Assembly: GCA_002350445.1 (NCBI GenBank)
Contig: DEEV01000123.1
Span: 14,023 to 26,995, forward strand
Direction: 5' to 3'
Length of the DNA: 12,973 bases
DNA from: Treponema sp. UBA2869
Lineage (GTDB): Bacteria > Spirochaetota > Spirochaetia > Treponematales > Treponemataceae
The translations under genes and the position numbers were made by a program. Position 1 is the stretch's first letter. Every line of letters begins with the position of its first letter. Below are positions 1 to 6,153 of the stretch, piece after piece. Below the pieces are notes generated by a model. The model did no database searches, was not told the DNA's origin, and worked only from the letters and a program-made list of their open reading frames with translations.

Positions 1-313
1 CTGATGTCTGATTTGATAATTTAAGATTATTTTCTACGATAGAATAATTTCCGGAAGCAATCGGATTTGATTCATTTTCAAAATTTACAAGAAGATCTGT
101 GTCTTTATCCGTTACAAAAGAGTTTGTTTCCAGCTGAACACATTCGCGTCCGTAACGACCTTTGCCCTTTGTAATGTTTTTTTCAGACTGAAAAACCGGC
201 CAGCCTTCTTTTCCACCCAAAATGATTTCTTTTGCAAAACCTGTTTCTAAAATGGCCGCAAAAAGTGCAATCATTAATACTTTTTTATTCAATTTTATAC
301 CAAAATTTAACAT
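1..313 (-). CDS. Exported protein of unknown function, N-terminal part (cut by window edge)
   Basis: The open frame starts at ATG 311-313 on the minus strand and runs off the left edge without a stop, giving 104 visible codons. The start has AGGGA about 7 bases upstream. Residues 1-27 look like a Sec signal peptide: lysines (KLNKK), a hydrophobic stretch (VLMIALFAAIL) and a small-residue cleavage region (ETGFA before KE). There is no lipobox cysteine, so a periplasmic or surface protein is more likely than a lipoprotein. The mature part begins EIILGGKEGWPVFQ and is polar. It vaguely recalls spirochaete FlaA-type flagellar sheath proteins, but I cannot establish that from this fragment. It lies 48 bp downstream of uvrC on the same strand, with a weak terminator-like hairpin between them, so it may be a separate transcription unit. 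Confidence 0.75.
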   Translation of the reverse strand, partial: MLNFGIKLNKKVLMIALFAAILETGFAKEIILGGKEGWPVFQSEKNITKGKGRYGRECVQLETNSFVTDKDTDLLVNFENESNPIASGNYSIVENNLKLSNQTS

Positions 314-345
314 AAAAAATCCCTATTTCAATATCGGCATAAAAT

Positions 346-363
346 AAAAAAACTTCAGTTTTT
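346..363 (-). terminator. Weak AT-rich terminator-like hairpin after uvrC
   Basis: On the minus strand a 6-bp stem (AAAAAC/GTTTTT, 348-353 with 358-363) closes a TGAA tetraloop and merges into a T-run (346-352). It overlaps the uvrC stop codon. The stem has a single G-C pair, so termination may be partial. Confidence 0.35.
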
Positions 364-2401
364 ACTTTTTATCACCGTGTTTGTATTCCGGCTGTGATTC
401 TGCCGCCATTAAATCATCTTTTTTAGAAGCAAGCAGTGCGGCTTTTGCCAGTGATTCCGTTGTAAGCTCTTTAACTGGCCCCGGTCCTAAAGCGGCACCT
501 GCCAGTTCTGCAATCATCTGCGCTTCGGCCGCTTTTTCTTTTGTTGTACCAGCCACGCCAAGCGAATGCCTTTGAACGGCTTTTTTTTCGTTGCGCTGAG
601 CGTTTAAATCCTGCGCTTTAAGTAAAATTTCTGCCGCTTCCGGCGCTTTTATATGAAGGCACTGTGCAATTGAACTTTCTTCTGCCGCCGCCAGATTTTC
701 GAGAGTTGTAAAGGAACGCTGCAATTGTAAGGCACGCTTTTCGCCAACGCCAGGCAATTCCAAAAAAATTGATTTTGTGTTTTCTTTTGTTCGCAGCCGC
801 TGATTACGGCTCGTTGCAAACCGGTGTGTTTCGTCGCGGACTCGCTGCAACAGGCGCAGGGCATCCGACCTTTTTGGCAGACAGATTGGCGTGCTGTTTC
901 CAGGCAAATAAATTTCTTCATCACGCTTTGCAAGACCCGCAACCGGAATATCAAGTCCCAGCGAATTCAAAATTTCTTCAACCGCATTTACCTGCCCAAT
1001 GCCACCATCAATCAAAATTAAATCAGGCAGTTCTGTCTGTTCGTTTAAAAGCCTTGTATAACGGCGCGAAACAGCTTCCTTCATCGACGCAAAATCGTCT
1101 ATTATGCCGTCTGTAGTTTTAAGACGGAAATAACGGTAATTCTTTTTGTCCGGGTTTCCATTGTAAAAACTGATAAGCGAAGCAACCGGAAATTTTCCTC
1201 CGATATGCGCAATATCAAAACCTTCTATGCGGACCGGAAGTGTATCAAGGCCAAGTTTTTGTTTAAGCTCTTCAAGGGCCGGTGTGTCGCCGCGGTCTCG
1301 CAGTCGGCGCACAATATCTTCGTGGGCATTGTGCTTTGCCATCTGAATTGCAGCAACATCACGTGGTAAATCTTGTGAAGTTACAACAACAACTTTAGTT
1401 GCAGCACCTTTTTCTTCCGTAACCCATCTGGAAATATGTTCAAATTCTTCCGTGGGCGGAATATAAATAAACGGCGGAATTGTTACTTTATCTTCATAAT
1501 AAACCGCCATAAATTCGCCAATTAAATCTTCGTCGTCATTAAGCGATTCTGCACGATAATTTTCGCGCCCAAGCAGTTTTCCTCCGCGAACTTTCAAAAC
1601 CGTAAAACTTACCAGTTCGCCTTCACTCGCGTATGCAATATAATCTCTATCATCAGAATCAAAGCTTTCTACAATATTCTGATTTTGCAAAACCATAAGG
1701 GCTTTAATTCCGTCACGCAAACGGGCAGCCTTCTCAAAATCAAGTTCCTTTGCGGCCGCCTTCATTTCTGCTGTCATTTTGGTAACAGCGTCGTCGGCTT
1801 TCCCTTCCAGAAATCCACAAATTTCTAAAATATAATCATTGTATTCTTTGCTTGAAATTTTGCCGCAGCACGGAGCCTTGCACTGCTTCATGTGATAGTA
1901 AAGACACGGCGTATCGCGTTTGCGTAAAGTCCTGCAATGGCGCACAGGATACAGCTTAAAAATCATTTCGATAAAAGTATCAAGAGCATTTACGTCTGGG
2001 AAAGGTCCAAAATATTTTGAACCGTCCTGAAGCACACGGCGGGTTTTAAATATTTTTGGAAATTCTTCTTTTGTAACGCGCAAAACCGGATAAGATTTAT
2101 CGTCCTTTAAGCTGATGTTATAGCGCGGACTGTATTTTTTTATAAGATTATTTTCTAAAAGAAGAGCTTCGTATTCGTTGCGGGTGGTAATATATTCTAT
2201 TGAAACAGCATTTGAAATAAGAAGCCGTGTTTTTATGCTTTGCTGTCCCGAAAAATAAGAGGACAGCCTGCTTTTTAGATTTTTTGCTTTTCCTACATAA
2301 ATGACGGTATCTTCGGCATTGCGCCAAAGATACACGCCGCTTTGCAATGGGGCTTTAAGAGCAGTTTGATGAAGAGTTTCCCATGAAGAATTCTTTGTCA
2401 T
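362..2401 (-). CDS. uvrC: UvrABC system protein C (excinuclease subunit)
   Basis: UvrC makes both incisions around a lesion in nucleotide excision repair, after UvrB is loaded on the DNA. The GIY-YIG nuclease (about residues 18-95) shows GVYLW, then YVGKAKN at 35-41 and R45. Four cysteines, C156, C166, C174 and C178, have the spacing of the UvrC iron-sulphur cluster ligands. A UVR motif that binds UvrB covers about 203-238. The RNase H-like 5'-nuclease shows GFDIAH (D396), DDF (D435/D436), LIDGG (D465) and H526. Helix-hairpin-helix DNA binding follows (about 543-600; LPGVGEKRA). At 679 aa it is about 70 residues longer than usual, because of an Ala/Lys/Glu-rich tail after residue 600. It is the last gene of an operon, 7 bp after the SPFH gene. 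No strong Shine-Dalgarno is visible, which suggests translational coupling. Confidence 0.97.
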   Translation of the reverse strand: MTKNSSWETLHQTALKAPLQSGVYLWRNAEDTVIYVGKAKNLKSRLSSYFSGQQSIKTRLLISNAVSIEYITTRNEYEALLLENNLIKKYSPRYNISLKDDKSYPVLRVTKEEFPKIFKTRRVLQDGSKYFGPFPDVNALDTFIEMIFKLYPVRHCRTLRKRDTPCLYYHMKQCKAPCCGKISSKEYNDYILEICGFLEGKADDAVTKMTAEMKAAAKELDFEKAARLRDGIKALMVLQNQNIVESFDSDDRDYIAYASEGELVSFTVLKVRGGKLLGRENYRAESLNDDEDLIGEFMAVYYEDKVTIPPFIYIPPTEEFEHISRWVTEEKGAATKVVVVTSQDLPRDVAAIQMAKHNAHEDIVRRLRDRGDTPALEELKQKLGLDTLPVRIEGFDIAHIGGKFPVASLISFYNGNPDKKNYRYFRLKTTDGIIDDFASMKEAVSRRYTRLLNEQTELPDLILIDGGIGQVNAVEEILNSLGLDIPVAGLAKRDEEIYLPGNSTPICLPKRSDALRLLQRVRDETHRFATSRNQRLRTKENTKSIFLELPGVGEKRALQLQRSFTTLENLAAAEESSIAQCLHIKAPEAAEILLKAQDLNAQRNEKKAVQRHSLGVAGTTKEKAAEAQMIAELAGAALGPGPVKELTTESLAKAALLASKKDDLMAAESQPEYKHGDKK

Positions 2402-2408
2402 TATCTGC

Positions 2409-3290
2409 TTATTTTAAAAGCTCTTTTACGCTTGTTACAACGCCAGCCAGATTCTGAATGTCTGACGGAATAATAATTTTTGTTGACTGTCCATTTGCAG
2501 CCTTTTCTAATGCTTCAAGACTGCGCATTTTAATTACAGCCGCATCAGCCTTTGCTTCGCGAATCATAGAAATACCGTCGGCTGTAGCCTTCTGAACTTC
2601 GCGGATTGCTTCGGCTTCACCTTTTGCTTTCTGAATTGCAGCCTCTTTTGCAGCTTCTGCTTCAAGAATCATAGACTGCTTTTTACCTTCTGCTTCCAGA
2701 ATTGCAGACTGCTTGTGACCTTCGGCAATCAAAATCTGTTCACGGCGTTCACGTTCAGCACGCATCTGTTTTTCCATAGCCTCGCGGATTGCCTGTGGAG
2801 GTTCAATATTTTTTACTTCTACGCGATTTACTTTAATTCCCCAAGGGTCTGTTGCTTCATCAAGAATAGAACGCATTTTTGAATTGATTACGTCGCGGCT
2901 TGTAAGTGTCTGGTCAAGTTCAAGTTCACCAATAATATTACGCAAAGTTGTTGCAGTAAGATTTTCGAGCGCGTTAATTGGACGTTCAACTCCATATGTA
3001 TAAAGTTTTGGATCTGTAATCTGAAAGTAAACTACAGTATCAATCATCATTGTTACGTTATCTTTTGTAATTACAGGCTGTGGAGGAAAATCAAAAACCT
3101 TTTCCTTAAGACTCATTGAATTTGCAATGCGGTCAATAAACGGAATCTTTACATGAATTCCAACGCCCCAGGTCGAAGCATAAGCTCCAAGACGTTCAAT
3201 TACCTTTGCTTCCGACTGAGAAACAATCCTTACATTTGCCAGAATCATACACAATACAATAAAAGCAACACCAATTAATACATAAAACAT
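2409..3290 (-). CDS. SPFH/band-7 membrane protein (paraslipin, QmcA-type)
   Basis: This is a membrane-anchored scaffold of the stomatin/prohibitin superfamily, whose members form large rings linked to membrane organisation and protease control. I chose the ATG at 3288-3290 (293 aa) because AGGAG (3297-3301) lies 6 bases upstream. The longer frame from 3329 adds 13 residues that look untranslated (RRPSDGFTQENI). Residues 2-20 form one N-terminal membrane segment. The SPFH domain covers about 22-165 (EAKVIERLGAY, PFIDRI, ITKDNV, TLRNIIGELELDQ). A long charged coiled coil follows (about 168-235; AERERREQ, ILEAEGKKQ, EAEAAKEAA). A conserved IIIPS motif lies near the C-terminus (residues 272-276). 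It sits 40 bp after an NfeD gene, the classic pairing (compare qmcA with ybbJ in E. coli), and upstream of uvrC. Confidence 0.95.
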   Translation of the reverse strand: MFYVLIGVAFIVLCMILANVRIVSQSEAKVIERLGAYASTWGVGIHVKIPFIDRIANSMSLKEKVFDFPPQPVITKDNVTMMIDTVVYFQITDPKLYTYGVERPINALENLTATTLRNIIGELELDQTLTSRDVINSKMRSILDEATDPWGIKVNRVEVKNIEPPQAIREAMEKQMRAERERREQILIAEGHKQSAILEAEGKKQSMILEAEAAKEAAIQKAKGEAEAIREVQKATADGISMIREAKADAAVIKMRSLEALEKAANGQSTKIIIPSDIQNLAGVVTSVKELLK

Positions 3291-3296
3291 AATATT

Positions 3297-3301
3297 CTCC
3301 T
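3297..3301 (-). promoter_or_regulatory. Shine-Dalgarno that fixes the SPFH gene start
   Basis: AGGAG on the minus strand, 6 bases before the ATG at 3290. The next upstream ATG (3329) has no such site and lies only 2 bp from the NfeD stop, so 3290 is preferred. Confidence 0.8.
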
Positions 3302-3330
3302 GTGTAAAGCCGTCCGACGGGCGTCTCATT

Positions 3331-3777
3331 TTATTTTTCAGAAACTTCCAGTGTGTTTCCGTTTACTTTTTTTATAATACAAACTGTATTTTTTGCAATA
3401 TCTTTTCCATCAGAACTTGTTACATTCCAGATTACGCCATTTTTTGCTTTTGCTTCGCCTTTAGAAAACTGTGTAACAGCTTTAGTAACAAGAACTTCCT
3501 GACCTTCCAGTGCATCCACATTTGTTTTACTTTTGCCCATATTGAATTTTTTGATTGCAAACGGCCGCGTAAACAGAATAAGCGCAATAGTCACAATCAA
3601 AAAAATCATCAGCTGCCATTTTACCGGCATATTGGTTTTTGAAAGAAAAATCATCAGCAGTGCACTAATTGCAGCCCAAATAGTAGTAAGAGCCTGTGTC
3701 ATTGCTTCGACTGCCACAAAAACAATCAGCAAGGCAAGCCAGAACCACATCATATTTTGTAAAATAAAATCAATCAT
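3331..3777 (-). CDS. NfeD-family membrane protein (short form)
   Basis: This small membrane protein partners SPFH proteins. The short NfeD class lacks the ClpP-like protease domain and has membrane helices plus a C-terminal OB-fold. Here three hydrophobic segments lie at about residues 10-28, 31-46 and 54-72, followed by the OB-fold at about 85-148 (ALEGQEVLVTKAV, GEAKAKNGVIWNV, LEV). At 148 aa it matches the YbbJ type. It is the first gene of the operon NfeD-SPFH-uvrC. The ATG at 3777 has no clear Shine-Dalgarno. A TATACT hexamer (3783-3788, minus) lies just upstream and would place the transcript start almost at the ATG, so translation may be nearly leaderless, or the start may be the Met-Met at codons 9-10. 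Confidence 0.92.
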   Translation of the reverse strand: MIDFILQNMMWFWLALLIVFVAVEAMTQALTTIWAAISALLMIFLSKTNMPVKWQLMIFLIVTIALILFTRPFAIKKFNMGKSKTNVDALEGQEVLVTKAVTQFSKGEAKAKNGVIWNVTSSDGKDIAKNTVCIIKKVNGNTLEVSEK

Positions 3778-3859
3778 ATTTAGAGTATAATCATTTTAAA
3801 CTAAAAATTCATTACAAGAATTTGCAAAACTTGAATTTTTCAACCATATATTATATTCT

Positions 3860-3886
3860 TTGACTACATTTAAGATGCAATATAGA
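3860..3886 (+). promoter_or_regulatory. Possible sigma70-type promoter for the EIIC gene
   Basis: TTGACT (3860-3865) and TATAGA (3881-3886) are separated by 15 bases, which is short of the ideal 17. An alternative weaker pair is TTGAAT (3831-3836) and TATATT (3852-3857). The choice matters because only the alternative would transcribe the whole inverted repeat that begins at 3871. Confidence 0.35.
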
Positions 3887-3947
3887 TAGAGTCCATAGCG
3901 TCCTTCTTTACCGGTGACACCACGGTGCGCCGCGTATCCCCATCTTA
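3871..3947 (+). ncRNA. Candidate structured leader RNA before the EIIC gene
   Basis: TAAGATG (3871-3877) pairs perfectly with CATCTTA (3941-3947) and encloses a second helix: ATAGCG (3895-3900) with CGC/TAT of 3931-3937, with G3934 bulged. Inside is a third short helix, ACCG (3910-3913) with CGGT (3923-3926), with a 9-nt loop. The segment is GC-richer than its surroundings. It ends 36 bases before the ATG, with the Shine-Dalgarno AAGAGG at 3972-3977. The layout resembles a cis-regulatory leader, but I recognise no known riboswitch consensus, and the stems are short enough to be fortuitous. Confidence 0.35.
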
Positions 3948-3983
3948 CAAATAATACATTTTTATTTTCTCAAGAGGTTCAAA

Positions 3984-5048
3984 ATGAACAAGTACGCTAA
4001 GCGTTATCTTATTGACGCAATGAGTGGTATGGCTCAGGGACTTTTTGCTTCCCTGTTAATTGGAACTATTGTTAAGACTCTTGGACAGCAGCTTTTAACA
4101 ATAAGTGCTAATCCTTTTTTTAAGTTTTTAGTTGATGCCGGTACTTTTGCATGTGATGCGCATGTAGTTGGTGCGGCAATGGCAATTGGTATTGGTTTTG
4201 CAATGGGCGTTCCTGCTCTTGTACTTTTTTCGCTTGCTGCCGTTGGAAGTGCCGCAAACGTAACTGGTGGTGCCGGCGGTCCGCTTGCTGTTTTGTTTAT
4301 TGCAATTCTTGCAGCAGAAGCTGGTTGTCTTGTAAGTAAAAAAACAAAGGTTGATATTATTGTTACACCGGCCGTTACAATTCTGGCAGGCGCATTGCTT
4401 ACAGTTTTAACTGCAGGTTATATCGGAGCAGCCGCAAGTTCTGTAGGACGCTTCCTTATCTGGACAACAAAGCTTCACCCATTCTGCATGGGTATTCTTG
4501 TTTCTGCCATTGTTGGAATTGCCCTTACCCTTCCAATTTCGTCAGCCGCAATTTGTGCAGCCTTTGGACTTGTTGGTCTTGCAGGCGGAGCGGCCGTAGC
4601 TGGCTGTTGCGCTCAGATGGTCGGTTTTGCAGTGCTCAGCTTCCGCGAAAACCGCTGGGGCGGCATTTTAAGCCAGGGTCTTGGAACTTCTATGCTTCAG
4701 ATGCCAAACATCATCAAAAATCCTAAAGTATGGATTCCGCCAATTCTTACATCTATGATTACCGGTCCAATTGCAACCTGCATTTTCAAAATGGAAATGA
4801 ACGGTGCGGCAGTTTCTTCCGGAATGGGAACCTGCGGACTTGTTGGACAGATTGGTGTAATTACAGGATGGTTTAATCCAAGTAAAGCAGCTGTTGAACA
4901 CGGAGCTGTTGCAATTACTCCAGGCGCTTTAGAATGGTTTGGTCTTGTTATGGTTTGCTTTGTGCTTCCTGCCGTTTTGTGCTGGGCATTTGGACTTATG
5001 TTCCGTAAACTTGGCTGGATTAAAGACGGAGATTTAGCTCTTAACTAA
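3984..5048 (+). CDS. EIIC-type membrane protein of the PfoR / PTS_EIIC_2 family
   Basis: This is a very hydrophobic, glycine- and alanine-rich 354-aa protein with about ten predicted membrane spans, starting MNKYAKRYLIDAMSGMAQGL. That opening and the repeated small-residue helices (ILAGALLTVLTAGYIGAA, AICAAFGLVGLAGGAAV) are typical of the EIIC-like family that includes Clostridium PfoR. The family is usually annotated as a PTS sugar permease subunit or putative regulator, and its substrate is unknown. No EIIA, EIIB or sugar-metabolism gene is adjacent, so this is an orphan subunit that either borrows partners or does not act as a classical PTS permease. The start is supported by AAGAGG 6 bases upstream. 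It is transcribed divergently from the NfeD operon, is monocistronic, and ends at a long hairpin terminator. Confidence 0.85.
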   Translation: MNKYAKRYLIDAMSGMAQGLFASLLIGTIVKTLGQQLLTISANPFFKFLVDAGTFACDAHVVGAAMAIGIGFAMGVPALVLFSLAAVGSAANVTGGAGGPLAVLFIAILAAEAGCLVSKKTKVDIIVTPAVTILAGALLTVLTAGYIGAAASSVGRFLIWTTKLHPFCMGILVSAIVGIALTLPISSAAICAAFGLVGLAGGAAVAGCCAQMVGFAVLSFRENRWGGILSQGLGTSMLQMPNIIKNPKVWIPPILTSMITGPIATCIFKMEMNGAAVSSGMGTCGLVGQIGVITGWFNPSKAAVEHGAVAITPGALEWFGLVMVCFVLPAVLCWAFGLMFRKLGWIKDGDLALN

Positions 5049-5067
5049 AAGAAAACCCTTTATGATT

Positions 5068-5158
5068 AGGAGCCGTCTAATAAGTATGATTAGCGGTGGT
5101 CGTGTTTCGACAGACTCAATGACCGTATGCATTGAACTTATTAGTCAGCTCCTTTTTT
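5068..5158 (+). terminator. Long hairpin terminator of the EIIC gene, with repeat remnant in the loop
   Basis: AGGAGC (5068-5073) pairs with GCTCCT (5148-5153), and CTAATAAGT (5077-5085) with ACTTATTAG (5136-5144), separated by a 3x3 internal loop. A T-run follows (5153-5158). The 50-base apical part holds a degenerate copy of the dispersed palindrome described elsewhere. The hairpin lies between convergent genes but has a T-run only on the plus side, so it serves the EIIC gene. Confidence 0.8.
5094..5125 (+). repeat. Degenerate copy of the TTCGACAGGCTCA palindromic repeat
   Basis: CGGT (5094-5097) and ACCG (5122-5125) flank GTTTCGACAGACTCAATG. This differs by one base in the core (CAGACTCA for CAGGCTCA) from the copies at 6504, 7501 and 10119. 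It forms the head of the EIIC terminator hairpin. Confidence 0.6.
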
Positions 5159-5173
5159 GCAATTTTTGTGATT

Positions 5174-5968
5174 TTATACAGAAAACACAGTTCCTACAGC
5201 GTTCTCTTGCAAAAGTGATATCAAAGCGTTTTCTTTTCCGCCGTTTGCAAGAAGCATTTCAATCCCGTATTCAGTTACCTTTTCTGCAGCCTGAATTTTA
5301 GTTTCCATTCCGCCTGTTCCAAAAGCGTTTGTTTCGCCAATTTTGATTGATTTACGCAATTCCGCAATATTTTCAACCGATTCAATCAGTTTTGCATCCG
5401 GATTCGTTTTAGGATTATCAGAATAAACACCGTCAATATCGCTGAACAAAATAAGCAGATCAGCCGACCAGAGAATTGCAGTAAGCGCGCTCAAATTGTC
5501 ATTGTCGCCTATTTTAATTTCGTCGAAGCTTACACTGTCGTTTTCGTTGATGATTGGAACAACACCTTCGTCTACAAGTGTAAAAAGTGTGTTACGGATA
5601 TTAAGACTGCGGTGTTCGTTTTTAAAGTCTTCCTTTGTAAGTAAAAGCTGCCCAATGTGAATATCCTGCTTCTGGAACGCTTTTCGCCACTGATGCATTA
5701 ATTCAACCTGCCCAATAGAGCAAAGAGCCTGGCGGTAATGAACATCCTTTTTGCGCGCCCATTCCTTTGTTGTAGAAACTCCGGCAACCTGCGCACCTGA
5801 AGAAACAAGAATGATTTGTTTTCCCTGTTTAATAAGCTCGGCACACTGTTCCGCAAAACTTGCCATAAACTCTGTGTTTTGAGTCCCGTCTGCCTTTGCA
5901 AGTGTGTTTGAACCGATTTTTATTACTATTTTGCGTGCTTTTTTTAAGCTTTCGTTTATTTTACTCAT
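5174..5968 (-). CDS. proB: Glutamate 5-kinase, catalytic domain only (no PUA)
   Basis: ProB phosphorylates glutamate to gamma-glutamyl phosphate, the first step of proline synthesis. The unstable product passes to ProA, whose gene lies just upstream. I chose the ATG at 5966-5968 (264 aa): AGAGAGG (5974-5980) is 5 bases upstream, and a longer frame to 6043 only translates repeat DNA. Amino-acid-kinase motifs are complete: KIVIKIGSNTL (13-23), VSSGAQVAG (55-63), NENDSVS (141-147), GDNDNLSA (154-161), FSDIDGVYSDNP (175-186) and GTGGMETKIQAA (217-228). The C-terminal PUA domain of the 367-aa E. coli enzyme is absent. PUA-less ProB is known in several lineages, so this is a normal short form rather than a truncation. 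The gap to proA (184 bp) is filled with palindromes. Confidence 0.95.
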   Translation of the reverse strand: MSKINESLKKARKIVIKIGSNTLAKADGTQNTEFMASFAEQCAELIKQGKQIILVSSGAQVAGVSTTKEWARKKDVHYRQALCSIGQVELMHQWRKAFQKQDIHIGQLLLTKEDFKNEHRSLNIRNTLFTLVDEGVVPIINENDSVSFDEIKIGDNDNLSALTAILWSADLLILFSDIDGVYSDNPKTNPDAKLIESVENIAELRKSIKIGETNAFGTGGMETKIQAAEKVTEYGIEMLLANGGKENALISLLQENAVGTVFSV

Positions 5969-5973
5969 TTTTT

Positions 5974-5980
5974 CCTCTCT
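5974..5980 (-). promoter_or_regulatory. Shine-Dalgarno that fixes the proB start
   Basis: AGAGAGG on the minus strand, 5 bases before the ATG at 5968. It abuts the GC-rich hairpin block at 5985-6057, so proB translation starts immediately downstream of strong secondary structure. Confidence 0.8.
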
Positions 5981-5984
5981 TATA

Positions 5985-6057
5985 GGGGGAAGTCTCCCCC
6001 TCGCTCGCACATTGTTGCTCGCTACCCCCTCTAGCGGGGACACCCCGCAACGCCCCG
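5985..6057. repeat. GC-rich hairpin cluster upstream of proB
   Basis: Several perfect short inverted repeats are packed together: GGGGGA (5985-5990) with TCCCCC (5995-6000), GCTA (6021-6024) with TAGC (6032-6035), and GCGGGG (6034-6039) with CCCCGC (6043-6048) around a 3-base loop. The composition is far richer in GC than the rest of the intergenic DNA. It looks like an inserted repetitive element rather than a regulatory leader shaped with proB. It encodes nothing recognisable. Confidence 0.6.
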
Positions 6058-6058
6058 T

Positions 6059-6078
6059 TATCTAACTTGTCCTTCTCC
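6059..6078. repeat. 20-bp direct repeat of the proA 3' end, distal copy
   Basis: These 20 bases are identical to 6154-6173, the last codons of proA (GEGQVR plus the first two bases of its stop). On the minus strand this copy is followed by A, giving TAA, probably the ancestral stop codon. The match ends abruptly on both sides. Confidence 0.9.
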
Positions 6079-6153
6079 TGTGCAGCCCTTTGAACTACCT
6101 TTACAATGCTAATTCTCGCAGGCTGCACATCAATTTTACTTCGTAAAATTGAC
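6079..6153. repeat. 75-bp hairpin element inserted at the proA stop codon
   Basis: The segment lies exactly between the two 20-bp direct repeats. It holds a perfect 9-bp inverted repeat, TGTGCAGCC (6079-6087) with GGCTGCACA (6121-6129), and next to it a perfect 10-bp stem, TCAATTTTAC (6130-6139) with GTAAAATTGA (6143-6152), around a 3-base loop. The structure fits a small non-autonomous element with a target duplication. No open frame of interest is present. Confidence 0.6.

Noticed and set aside
769..1116. Plus-strand and alternate-frame open frames inside uvrC, proA, xylB and the EAL gene
   Set aside because: They lie opposite or across strongly conserved coding sequence, lack ribosome binding sites and show no recognisable domains.
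3895..3947. Guanidine-III riboswitch, because of the shared string GGTGCGCCG
   Set aside because: The other conserved segments of that class and its pseudoknot arrangement are not present.
5969..6043. Longer proB frame starting at 6043
   Set aside because: The extra 25 residues translate the GC-rich hairpin block. The ATG at 5968 has a strong Shine-Dalgarno.
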